Shown here piece by piece: positions 1 through 10,200 of a DNA stretch of 64,000 nucleotides. The notes beneath the pieces were generated by a model. The model was not told where the DNA came from. It saw only the letters and a list, made by a program, of their open reading frames with translations, and did no database searches. How positions within the stretch are numbered: position 1 is the stretch's first letter; every line of letters starts with the position of its first letter. Where the stretch lies: positions 1 to 64,000 of the forward strand of contig JAESUZ010005524.1 of assembly GCA_017311185.1 (NCBI GenBank). Direction: 5' to 3'. Both the position numbers and the translations under genes were made by a program. The stretch comes from Proteles cristata cristata (Eukaryota > Chordata > Mammalia > Carnivora > Hyaenidae).

Positions 1-122
1 GGAAGGAAGGAAGGAAGGAAGGAAGGAAGGAAGGAAGGAAGGAAGGAAAAAAAGAGAAAGAAAAAGGAAAAAGAAAAGCAAAGAAAGCAAAGCAAAGAAA
101 GAAGAAAGAAAGAAAGAAAGAA
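1..122 (+). repeat. (GGAA)n/(GAAA)n homopurine tract, left part
   Basis: Starts with a pure GGAA array to about base 48 and degrades into GAAA-type repeats. Only two bases are pyrimidines. It continues beyond the left window edge. Confidence 0.97.
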
Positions 123-346
123 GGGGCACCTGGGTGGCTTAGTCGGTTAAGCATCCGACTTTCATAGGTCATGATCTCGCGGTTTGTGGGTTCGAGCCCA
201 GCGTCGGGCTCTGTGCTGACTGCCGGCTCAGAGCCTGGAGCCTGTTTCAGTGCGACTCCCTCTCTCTCTGACCCTCCCCTGCTCACGCTGTCTCTCTCTC
301 TCTCTCTCTCTCTCTCCTAGAAATAAATAAAAAAACATTAAAAAGA
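123..346 (+). mobile_element. CAN SINE (felid tRNA-derived), full length
   Basis: Head GGGGCACCTGGGTGGC, body with GTGGGTTCGAGCC (B-box-like), CT-rich part and tail CTCCTAGAAATAAATAAA. Inserted within, or the seed of, the homopurine tract: GAAAGAAAGAAG occurs on both sides. Confidence 0.95.
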
Positions 347-555
347 AAGAAAGAAGGAAGGAAGGAAGAAGGAAGGAAGGAAGGGAAGGAAGGAAGGAAG
401 GAAGGAAAGAAAGAAAGAAAGAAAAGAAAGAAAGAAAGAAAGAAAGAAAGAAGAAAGAAAGAAAGAAAGAAAGAAAGAAGGAAGGAAAAGAAGGAAGGAA
501 GGAAGAAGGAAGAAGGAAGGAAGGAAGAAGGAAGAAAAAGAAAGAAAGAAAGAAA

Positions 556-599
<44 letters not shown>

Positions 600-636
600 A
601 GGAGAGGAGAGGAGAGGAGAGAGAAAAGAGAAAAGA

Positions 637-684
<48 letters not shown>

Positions 685-745
685 GAAGGAAGGAAGGAAG
701 GAAGGAAGGAAGGAAGGAAGGAAGGAAGGAAGGAGGGAGGGAGGG
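347..745 (+). repeat. Homopurine microsatellite about 400 bp, (GAAA)n/(GGAA)n/(GAGAG)n
   Basis: An uninterrupted all-purine plus strand with mixed tetranucleotide and GGAGA units. The reverse strand gives a spurious Phe/Leu/Ser-rich open frame. A candidate for triplex (H-DNA) structure and length polymorphism. Confidence 0.97.
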
Positions 746-1149
746 CGGGCCGCCGGCCTCAGAACCAGCCCTCGCTAGTCCAAGCCCACATTGAGGACTG
801 ACATTTACCCAGGGCCCGTCAGCAAGCTGTACTGCCTGCTGGACGTTCAAATGCGTCCGCATCAGTGGTCTCAAGCCCCAGCGCCAGCCGCGCCCCAGGC
901 CCCCCAGGGCCCCGTCTCTGCCCTGAGAGCCCCCTGCCTCTGCACAGTCCACAGAGCGAGGGGTAACGCTGACCCCTTCGCTTTCCCTCAACACCCAGCG
1001 GGCCCTCCCTCGGCCAGCTTCGTTCTGGCCTTTGCTCCGCCTGCGCTGGCCGGCCCTGCTCCCTTCCGTTCGCAGGTCTTCTGCGCCTGCTCAAATGTCA
1101 CCTTCCCCGGCCTCTCTAATATTTGTGAGCCCTGCCCTCCCACACCCAC
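746..1149. other. GC-rich intergenic DNA, no gene seen
   Basis: Several short open frames occur on both strands, as expected for GC-rich sequence, but none has recognisable homology or gene signals. Confidence 0.6.
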
Positions 1150-1385
1150 CTCCTCACCCCTTTCCCAGCTCTACTCTTCTCTGGATTACCGCTGACATAC
1201 CATATCTTTTACTGTCGTGGCTGACGCCAGTCTCCTCTACTAGAATGTCAAAAACTTGAGACCAGGCCTCTGGCGTGGTCTGTTCCCTGTAGTATCTCCC
1301 ACACTCACAACAACGCCCGCGAATGCTAGGCACCACTCCATGAAGATCTGATGGGCGACCGAGTGAACAAATGAACAGCGGATGT
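1150..1385 (+). mobile_element. L2 LINE 3' end, ancient
   Basis: Matches the diverged L2 3' pattern: tagaatgtcaaaaacttgag, then a tctgttccctgtagtatctc-type segment, then tgctaggcacc, ending with the aacaaatgaa motif typical of L2 tails. Confidence 0.6.
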
Positions 1386-2666
1386 GCGGTAGTTCCGGAG
1401 CTCATCAAAGTGACCAAGGCCACGTGGCGTGCTCCCAGAAAGCACAGCCACGATGCATAGAACATCCTTGGGAGAAGTCAAGGTCGAAGGGCAGACAAGG
1501 CCCTTGTCTTCCAGGATGGGCCCCTAGGGGGACGAGGATGGGGGAAGGATGGAGACATAGGCTCCGCGGTCTCACAAAGGCCCGGGAGGCAGGGCTTGAC
1601 GGCCATGTCTCTCCCAGGGAAGGCTTGTAGCAAGTGCTGGGCCCTGGCTTCCAAAGGTCCGGCCAATTTAGAGGTTGTGCTAGTTTGGAAACTGGAAGCA
1701 AAAGCACCGTAGCCTCCAGCGAGGCCCCCACCAACGCCGGAGCCCTGCTTGCCGCGGGGGCGGCAGCCAGCGTCTGGAGGCACAATGTCGATCTGTTCGA
1801 TTGCTTTCTTTTTTCGGAGGCTGCTGGCTCACCCCGCTGGAATGGGGTGGCACTTCAGGACACGGAGCTTGGAGCCGGTGGCAGATTTCTTGGAACTGGT
1901 AGCAGGGAGATCTAAATTAAGACCTTTATATCACACCAAATAAATAGAAGCTGAAATAGAGGGCCGAAGGAATTAGGCAAAATGCCTTTATACATAACTT
2001 TTGAAAAATGGAAGAGTGGTTGGGGGAGTTAGAAAACAGAATGGTATTTATTCACTGCGTCCCAAGGTATTTGCTGAAAACAATGACATCTCTGTTTGAC
2101 ACAAAAGCACATGCTAGAAAGAGCCAGCCTTTCTCTTTGAAGTGTCGTGCCACAGAAGCCTGGGTAATAAATACCAACCGCTTTGTTGTGGGGGCTCTCG
2201 TGGCAAGATTGAGGGCTGGCCCAATTTCAGGCTGCCTCCTGACTCCAGGGACGTGAGAGGAGCCCGTCGCCTCTGGCGTGGGGTCGTCTGCATGGTTCTC
2301 TCTTGTTTGGCACCCCGATGGACACCTGCTTTGGATTTACCTGCGAGCTCCTGAGGCAGGAAAGGTGTCCTTCTTTGCTTTTTCCGCGGAGGACCTGCAG
2401 TGTCAGGTGCGGTGGGGGAAGTGGCTGCTGGGAGGTGCTGAGAACTCGGCTCGGTCTCCGGACCAGCGCACCCCAGCCACCGTGGCGAGCAGTCTTCTCG
2501 CCAGGATGGCAGTGAGAGGGGAGCAGACCCAGGACGGGGCCCAGGACGGGCAGACAGAAGGCATCCTGGGCGGCGAGGGTGAGGACCTTCGCCAGGTAAG
2601 AGCCGTGAGAAGGGGCTCATTCAGCAGAAATCCTCTCGAAGGGCTTGTGTTAAAATCCCAAAATCG
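1386..2666. other. Intergenic unique DNA, nothing recognised
   Basis: About 1.3 kb of moderately GC-rich sequence. A 168-codon minus-strand open frame (2114-2620) is Pro/Arg/Ser-rich with no recognised homology and no splice or promoter context, so it is treated as chance. Confidence 0.55.
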
Positions 2667-2889
2667 GGGGCGCCTGGGTGGCTTAGTCGGTTAAGCGTCC
2701 GACTTTCGCTTGGGTCATGATCTCGCGGTTCGTGGGTTCGAGCCCCGCGTCGGGCTCTGTGCTGACTGCCAGCTCAGAGCCTAGAGCCTGTTTCAGTCTG
2801 TGACTCCCTCTCTCTCTGACCCTCCCCTGCTCACGCTGTCTCTCTCTCTCTCCTAGAAATAAATAAAACATTAAAAAAAAATTTTTTTA
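2667..2889 (+). mobile_element. CAN SINE, young, perfect 15-bp target duplication
   Basis: Full-length element with head GGGGCGCCTGGGTGGC and tail CCTAGAAATAAATAAAAC. Flanked by the identical 15-mer AAAATCCCAAAATCG at 2652-2666 and 2890-2904, which indicates a recent insertion. Confidence 0.97.
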
Positions 2890-3042
2890 AAAATCCCAAA
2901 ATCGCTGTGTCAAATGCGAAATGAGAAAGGCATAAATGGCACCTTCAATGCCATCAGACCATCTATCTGTTTCTACCACAGACAGAACTGCCTTCAGGGC
3001 TTCAGAGCTGGAGGGCAGCAGCTCTCCAGCACTCCAGCACCT

Positions 3043-3067
3043 CATATCGAGGGGAAGCCTCGATATG
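3043..3067. repeat. Perfect 10-bp inverted repeat with 5-base loop
   Basis: CATATCGAGG, loop GGAAG, CCTCGATATG. Each arm contains a CpG. It lies in otherwise unremarkable intergenic DNA (2905-4039), where I see no gene. Confidence 0.9.
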
Positions 3068-4039
3068 TCACATTTGCCAATTTCTATGGTGTGAATACTC
3101 CCAGCATTGAAGAGTTGGGAAGAGGTGCGTAGAATCCCACTCTACAGTATTCCCACCATACAGATACTATACACATCAGTGACCCCAAGTGCATAACGAT
3201 AAACTGTAGCAATCAGGAAGGAGTTACCTTTGCTGTTTATAGAATTTAATTGTAAGGTTATACATTCAATTTTCAACAATGGTTGTGCTGAACAGCCAGC
3301 TCACAAAATTCCTGAATGTGAACAATTGGCTCTTGCTACTGGGGCCAGTGTAAGCCAGGCCCCACATCCCAGACCTCCCCGGGCCAAGGAGGATGGCTCA
3401 ACTGGTCCTCGCAAAGAGAATGGTCTCACTCGCCAGTCCCAGTGAACTCCAAGATAACTTGTACTACTTTCCTAGCAAGGTGTGCTCTTTGGCCTTTTTT
3501 CTCTGGATTCAGCAGCAGTTAACAAGTTTGGCATTAGGCTCACACTTCACTATGCTGCAGCTTTCTGAGGAACTGCCGGCCGGCTGAGGTCATGCTGGGA
3601 GGCTGCAGGGGCAGGCAGCCCCGGAAAGGTTGTTCTGTTCTGTGCTGGGGCGTATGGGTCAGCACTGACTTCTGGTGGGAATTTAGTCTAACACGAGGGC
3701 CATGTGTACAGGTGCGTGGTGAGCCTTTCCAGGAACTCTGACCACAAACCACAGTCATCACTATAGTTCCTGAGCCCAGGCTTATTTTTTGTCTTGTTTT
3801 CTTGTTTAGTCTTGTTGAAAAGCGCTGCATAAGAGTACACAAATTTTAAATTTACTGCTCCATGAATTCTGCAAATGATATATTCAGGTAAGGGTCATAC
3901 TCTGCTGAAGATACCCATTTCCAGAGGTCTGGTGGACCATCTTGTGCTCATTCCATCAGCAGCATCACCTTGGAGGTAACCAGGACTCTGACCTCTCTCA
4001 CTTTGGTTTCTTGTTCTTGGAATTCACACATCGGACTTT

Positions 4040-5170
4040 AGCTGCTCTTGCTCAGTATCATTTGTGAGAGTCGCCAGTGTTGTTATGTATAGTGATAGCT
4101 CCCTTCATTTCATTTCTGAGATGTTAATCCATTATATAGACATACCACAATTTGCCCATTCTGTTCATGGACCTTGGGGTTGTTTCCAGTTTGAGAGTAT
4201 TATGAACAAAACTAGTATAAAAATACTTGTACTACTGCATGCATTTCTGTGTTATGTGTGGGATCATGTCAAAGGGTTTGACTGTAGTGTTGGCTTTGGT
4301 AAATACCGCTATCATGGTTGTACCCATTTACTCCCAACTGCAGTGTAGGAGAGTTCTAGTTGCTCCACATCTTTACCAACGCTTGGTAGTGTCAGCCCTC
4401 TTTTTAGGTTGGCCATCTTGGTGGATTACCTAGCAGCATCTCATTCTGGTTTTTGCATTTCCTGATGGATACTGAATAAATGTGGCTATTAAAATGCATT
4501 AACAAATCCTGGATATTTGTGAAGTGACCAAATTATCTGCTCATTTCTAAATGTAGTCTTTTTATTGATACAGAACATTTACATATTCTGGGTCCTTTGT
4601 TGGATATTTTCTGCTTCATGGCTTGACTTCTCACTCAATAATTTGATAACGAGTTAATTGTAATGACATCGATTTATATTTTTATTCTTACGGTGGCTTT
4701 TAAAAAATTTTTATTTTTGAGAGAGACAGGGTACAAGGAGCAGGGGAGAGGCAGAGAGGGGGACAGGGGATCTAAAGCGAGCTCTGTGCTGACAGCAACG
4801 AGCTGGATGCAGGACTCGAACTCACAAATCGTGACATCATGCCCTAAGCTGAAGTCAGATGCTTAACCTACTGAGCCACCCAGGTGCCCCCCTTATGGTA
4901 TTTTTTGTGTCCTAATAAATTTTTGCCTATTCCAGGGCCAGGAAGATCGTCTATGCTTTCTTCAGAAACTTTATTTCACTTTCATACTTAGGACCATGAT
5001 CCTTTTGGAGATAAACTTATGTGGTGTGAGGTCAAGGTTCACTTCTTTCATATATATATCTTAAATGATTACTTTTTCTGATTATTAATGGTTGTCTCAT
5101 TAGGATTTTGTACTAAGTGTCGTTTAATTTCTGCATTTTTGCTGAATAATTCATCCCTTTCATTCACTCC
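4040..5170 (-). mobile_element. Ancient L1 3' part, antisense on plus strand, interrupted by a SINE
   Basis: The plus strand reads the reverse of an L1 3' end (ggttgtttccagtttgagagtattatgaac, agttgctccacatctttaccaac). It is split by the SINE at 4694-4891 and continues with T-rich L1-like sequence to about 5170. Confidence 0.7.
4694..4891 (-). mobile_element. CAN SINE
   Basis: Minus orientation: T-rich tail, GAGAGAGACAG pyrimidine complement, head complement CCACCCAGGTGCCCC. Short flanking repeat CTTACGG/CTTATGG. Confidence 0.9.
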
Positions 5171-5689
5171 TTAAGGGGAAGTAGGAAGAGACAATATCAC
5201 CCAGAGGCAATGACAGAGTGAAAGAACCCAGTTCGGACCCCAAACCAGGGAGCTGGGATCACACACCTTCTCCACTAGGATTAGACTTGCTCAGACCCCC
5301 TCCCATGCCCCAGTACCAACCATAGAGCCTTGGTCCTAAATCCAAAGTGACCAGAAAGGTGGCCGCAGAACTGCTCGTGTGTGGTGAAAGCCAGAGTTTC
5401 CATTTTCCTTTGTTGCACCATCACAGTGTCCACAGTTATCTTAGGTAGATTCAGGACAAGGCTGTTATTTGTTAAATGACTTTGAGGAGATTTGATTTCT
5501 TCTGCTCTCTTGTCCACTTGATCACATCCCACAGTCTGGGCTACGCTGAGGAATTCTATTTCCTAATCTTACAAAGTCTTTCTTATACAGGACCACCAAA
5601 CTCTTTCCCTGTGCATGTATGTATGTGTCAATTTTCTAGTAGAATCCTTTTAAAAAGTTACTTGAGAAAGGACAGACAAGCCTGACAGT
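5171..5689. other. Intergenic DNA just beyond the TTC3 3' end, nothing recognised
   Basis: About 520 bp without a recognised repeat, RNA gene or supported open frame. Confidence 0.5.
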
Positions 5690-5714
5690 AGGCTGATGTT
5701 ATTTTAGAGTGCTT

Positions 5715-5720
5715 TTTATT
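5715..5720 (-). terminator. Distal poly(A) signal AATAAA for TTC3
   Basis: Minus-strand AATAAA (TTTATT on the plus strand). About 35 nt downstream is a GU-rich element, the usual arrangement for cleavage and polyadenylation. It marks the edge of the repeat-free block that follows the stop codon. Confidence 0.45.
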
Positions 5721-7001
5721 TTGAAACTTACAACAGGACATGGGTGAGGCATGTTCACAAGTATTTGTTTGATGTACAAAATACATTTTCTCACTCTCCA
5801 GCTGCTCTTTTCCTCTGTGTCCGCTGCTACACGCTGGTCCCTACATATGTTCCTGTCTACAGCTCTCAGGTATTAGGAACGTGCAGACAATGTTTCAGGG
5901 ACCCTCAATGGGAATCTGCTTCAAACTACAGAGTGAGCTTCAATGGACTAAGTCACCACGACATCAAAACTCACAGGGAACCAAGGCTGAAGAAGGTGAC
6001 CAAGTCAGCTCACGAGCTTGGGACTGTGAGCTTCCAGGGGAACAAAGAACACGACAAAAAACATTTTTTGATGTCCGAGAGAAAGGGAATGTATCCACAA
6101 TTCGTGGTTCTGTATTTACCATGGTTTATAAGCCACGAAAGCTCTCTAGTATTTTGACAGATTCTAATGCAGAGTTTTGTTCTCACACCACAGTGCAAGA
6201 GTGCATGCATTACTCCACACAAATGTCACACACGGAGTGAGCAAAACACGGACACCTCAGGATTGTCTACTTACACAAGGACCTCTCTCTGGTGGTGGGA
6301 CAGGGAGGGGAATGACGAGACTATTTCCCCATTGTGCCCACTATGCGTCAGACAGAGATACCCAAACACGTGTCGTCATGAAGAAGGACAAATGCTGCTC
6401 GTAGGAGGAAGGGACTGAAAGAACAACTCCCAAGTGTAGGGCTGGGGTGTAAATATGTAGCCTCAATTTTCAGGGCAAAAAAAGGCTTGGCTAACACTAA
6501 TAAGAAAGTGTTTGTAACCAATTTTCAAAAATTAAATTATATCTTTAGGTGATGAAAAATAAGTCCTTTATAAATCTACTGGGGATATAAAATAATGAAC
6601 TGAAAAAGCAAAATCACATCGTGTTTCATGAAAAGGGGATTTGAATCTTTTGGTTTAAATCAGTCGATATGTTATCATTTACTACAGATTATTAAAGGGT
6701 GTTCACTTATGCCAATTTAAGGGTAGAATCTCTGAGGAAAAATGTAGGCATTTTATAAGGAATACTGACTTGTAAAAATTTTAACCTGGGGCACTTTGAC
6801 AGGTCAGAATACTCAATTCAAGTACTGCTTTGAGGTGCTCCCAACACTTTCCAAAAGAAGCCTCTCTCGGAAAGCACCTCTGCAAGCAGCCCCAACAACT
6901 GAGGAAAGCGGCTACATGTAATTTTACTAGCCACTGTTTGCTATGATCAAGGTGTTTAATAAGAGCAGGGATATTACTATCAACTATATTAAAGATTTCC
7001 C

Positions 7002-7007
7002 TTTATT
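7002..7007 (-). terminator. Proximal poly(A) signal AATAAA for TTC3
   Basis: Minus-strand AATAAA about 157 nt after the stop codon. The downstream sequence is A/U-rich and not clearly GU-rich, so use of this site is less likely than the distal one. Confidence 0.3.
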
Positions 7008-7163
7008 AGCGCTGTGACACACAGTGCAAAGCAACTTCAATGTTTGCCTTTTATACCAGAAGTAATATACGGTTTTTCTTCCAATTCAACAAACCAGTAA
7101 ACGGCTCTTCAGTGAACCGTGACTAGCTAGGAAAGCAGGCTGGCGTCTTCCAGAAGGTGCCGG

Positions 7164-7238
7164 CTACTCTTCTTTCAGGAGATCCTGATCAAGGCAGGTC
7201 GGGCAAGTGCTCTGCCCTTTCAGCCACTGCTTAAAGCA
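7164..7238 (-). CDS. TTC3: TTC3 terminal coding exon, C-terminal half of the RING and stop
   Basis: Encodes [20 protein letters not shown] then LKEE and TAG. It supplies the last three zinc ligands, Cys1265, Cys1276 and Cys1279, completing the RING. Acceptor TTCTCGTTTTCAG. The stop at 7164-7166 falls nine residues after the last zinc ligand. From memory, human TTC3 continues for about 20 residues beyond this point, starting SPSGR, and the frame here after the stop still reads PAPSGRR. Confidence 0.95.
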   Translation of the reverse strand, partial: CFKQWLKGQSTCPTCLDQDLLKEE

Positions 7239-10200
7239 CTGAAAACGAGAAGACAAAATCAGTCAGTGTCTTAAGGAGCATATGGGGCCTGAGCTCTCCC
7301 GTGCTGCTCAACGGACATGGTCAACTTCACTTCCAAGTCTGGAGGGGTCTGGAGGGGCCTGCAGCGGCCCAACACTCAGGAACACGGAAGCCTAGCCAAG
7401 CTAGGAGTGTGCCCCAAGCCTCAGGAACACAGCGTCTCACCTCAGGACCTGACTCATGAACTCTGGACCTCCGAACTGACCTCAGAGGGACGGCCTTGCC
7501 CCTCCAGTTGCCCCACACTCCAGCTTCAGCCCTGGCATTTCAATGCCCTGAGTTCCAGAGGCTGGCATCTTCTTGGCCCTGGGACTCTCAGCCAATATTT
7601 AACCGATCCTCTCCTGACTGGTTTTGGACCCTGTACACCCCACCAGCCTGCACACTGCAGCCTTGACTGATGCCTGTCTACCCATTGGGGTCCCAAGTTG
7701 CTCCTGGCTGGTGTGTTGCTGCTACTGAGCTGGGAACGTGTGTTAGGTGTGGAAGCGCGGGCACACACCCCTATACCCGCAGGAGACAGGCCATGTAAGA
7801 GACTGCAAGCAGTCTCGACTCCTCCTAGTAAGTATATTGTATCTATCCCTTTACTCAAGGGATTAATAAACAGACATGGCAGAGACCTGATCTGTTCTAG
7901 CCAGCAGCAGGGGTGCAGAATGAGTGCTCACAGTGACCAAAACAGCTACCCACGGATCTTAGGAGGATACAAACCAGAATCTTCCAGAATCAGGCACAAT
8001 GGATTCAGTTAAATTTAGCTTTTCTCCTCTAAAATGTCAAACTTCATACACTGCACGAAATAAACTCTTGCACTGTACACCAATTCAGCCATATGTACAA
8101 GAAACTACCTTTCAGAAAACTAGTATTATTTGGAATTTCAGCACCAACCAAGATGACTGATGGAGCCAACTAGGACTGTCCTCCTCCACCCACTATGTGA
8201 TGGATGGAAAGGACGGTGTGCAGAGCCCCACACCCCAGGAGGCCTCTCCCCCCACCCCCTCCACCACAGCAGCAGTCTTTGGAAAGGGAGACAAGAAACA
8301 TTGGCTCATAAAGAAAATGCTTTGAAAACACAAGAAGTATTGCCACCTAGGGAAAAAAGTTCCTTTCCATTTTCAAAATACTTCACAGTCAAATTACACG
8401 ATAGGAGGATGGCCAAAGAGAATCCTTACCCCTTTGTGAAACTTGTGCCCACATTTTAGTACACGCACATTTTTGGATTTGAATACCTCATGGCATATTT
8501 CACAGGAAGCTGCACCTGGTGCCTGTGGGAACAAACGTATTCCAATAATAAAAAATAACTAAAAAGAATAACTTATTTACTACATGAGCTCTTCCTACAA
8601 GTGGACTTCAAGCACTGTGGTCATTAATGTCGCAAATTACTCCCAATTACAGCTAAGCAGGCTGACCGTACAACTTATTTATTTTTATTTATTAAAAGAA
8701 ATTTTATTTTTGACAGAGGGAAAGAGAGGGAGAGAGAGGCCAAGAGAGAGGGAGACACAGAATCCAAAGCAGCTCCAGGCTCTCAGGCTCTGAGCTGTCA
8801 GCACAGAGCTCGAAGTGGGGCTTTATTTAACCCATGAGACATGAGATCATGACCAGAGCCCAAGTTGGACGCCTAACTGATTGAACCACCCAGGTGCTCT
8901 TATTTTTAAAATTTAAATCCAAGTTAGTTGACACACGGTGTAATAATGGTTTCAGGAATGGAATTTACGGACTCATCCCCTAAATGTAATACCCAGTGCT
9001 CATCCCAGCAAGTGCCCTCCTTAATGCCCATCACCCGTTAGTCCATTCCCCCCCTCCCCCCCAGCCAATACCTCACCAGTAACCCTCAGTTGGGAACAAC
9101 TTATTTTTTTAACAGCATTTAAGAAAAAATATAAACATGGGTGGTGCCTGGGTGGCTTAGTCAGTTAAGTGCCCGACTTCGGATCAGGTCATGATCTACT
9201 GGTTCGTGAGTTCAAGCCCCATGTTGGGCTCTGCACTGACAGCGAGGAGTCTGCTTTGGATTCTCGGTTTCCCTCTCTCTCTGATGCTCCCTCACGCACG
9301 TGCAGATGTGTGTGCTTTCTCTCTCTCAAAAATAAACATTAAAAAAAAAAACCCATAAACATACAAAAGAAAAAATACACTTTTAAAATTCTAATTTTCT
9401 CAGAGAAAAAACATTTTATATGGTTGACAGATTCCCATGAAATTACTATAAATTTCTAATTATCCCATCTCACACCTAAACTATGGTAAGAATACTATAA
9501 ACTGCTGTGGGGTGGACTGAAATCATGGAAGTGCACGATTCCTGACACAAACAGCTGGTCAGGACAATCTGAATAAAAGCAAGTCACAAAACAGTACGTA
9601 TTTTATAATCACACAATTTTTTAAAAATAAAGAGAATGGGTGTAGGGAGAGATAACCCAGTAAAGAGGCTGTAAACATATAGAATGTGGACAAGTGGTTA
9701 CTTTCAGTTCAGAGAGATTTAACTTCTCCCCCTGGTATTTTCTAAAGTTCTGTGAATGTGGGTTAAGTGCGCAAACCAAAACAAAACAAACTGAAGGTTC
9801 GCTCAGCAAACATGGAGGTCAGGGGCCGCGCAGGGCGCACTGGGCTGAGTGGGAGTCTCCGGCTGCAGCGGCACACAGTCTGGTGAGCGCAGACGCCATT
9901 TTCTGGGACAGCAGAGCCAGAGCGCCACCCAGGACACCAGGCACAAGTTCTCCATACAACTCACAGCACCTACCCACACGCCACCAGTACTTTCCAGTCC
10001 CCCACCCCTCTCAACTCCGAGCACGCTGAGGGCAGGAAGGAGCTCATTCTTCTATAACCTTGGCAACCGACAAGGAACCCGGCCCCAAACGGATTCTCCG
10101 TCAACCGTCAGGCAAGTACGTGGAAGGAGCCCTGGGATTAAGGTCAGGGAGACACACGGGGGCAAAAGGCCCTGAAGACGCTGAACTGCTGAATGGGGTT

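Larger units (their letters stand above)
5690..7163 (-). other. TTC3: Probable TTC3 3' UTR
   Basis: Lies directly after the stop codon and contains no recognisable interspersed repeat over about 1.47 kb, unlike all neighbouring DNA. Its far end is set by an AATAAA at 5715-5720 (minus strand) followed by a GU-rich stretch (GGCTTGTCTGTCC). An earlier AATAAA at 7002-7007 could give a much shorter UTR. The extent is inferred; no transcript data are available here. Confidence 0.5.

Noticed and set aside
123..346. tRNA gene-like head of CAN SINEs (here and in over 30 other copies)
   Set aside because: tRNA-derived SINE promoters with A- and B-box relics; no cloverleaf or mature tRNA can be drawn.
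338..994. 218-codon minus-strand open frame, Phe/Leu/Ser-rich
   Set aside because: It is the reverse of the homopurine microsatellite; periodic low-complexity sequence, not a gene.
2114..2620. 168-codon minus-strand open frame in GC-rich intergenic DNA
   Set aside because: GC-rich DNA has few stops; no recognised homology, splice or promoter context, and composition is Pro/Arg/Ser-rich.
1..5689. Start of the neighbouring gene expected beyond TTC3 (VPS26C in human)
   Set aside because: No exon of it could be recognised; the segment is intergenic and the neighbour would lie further left.
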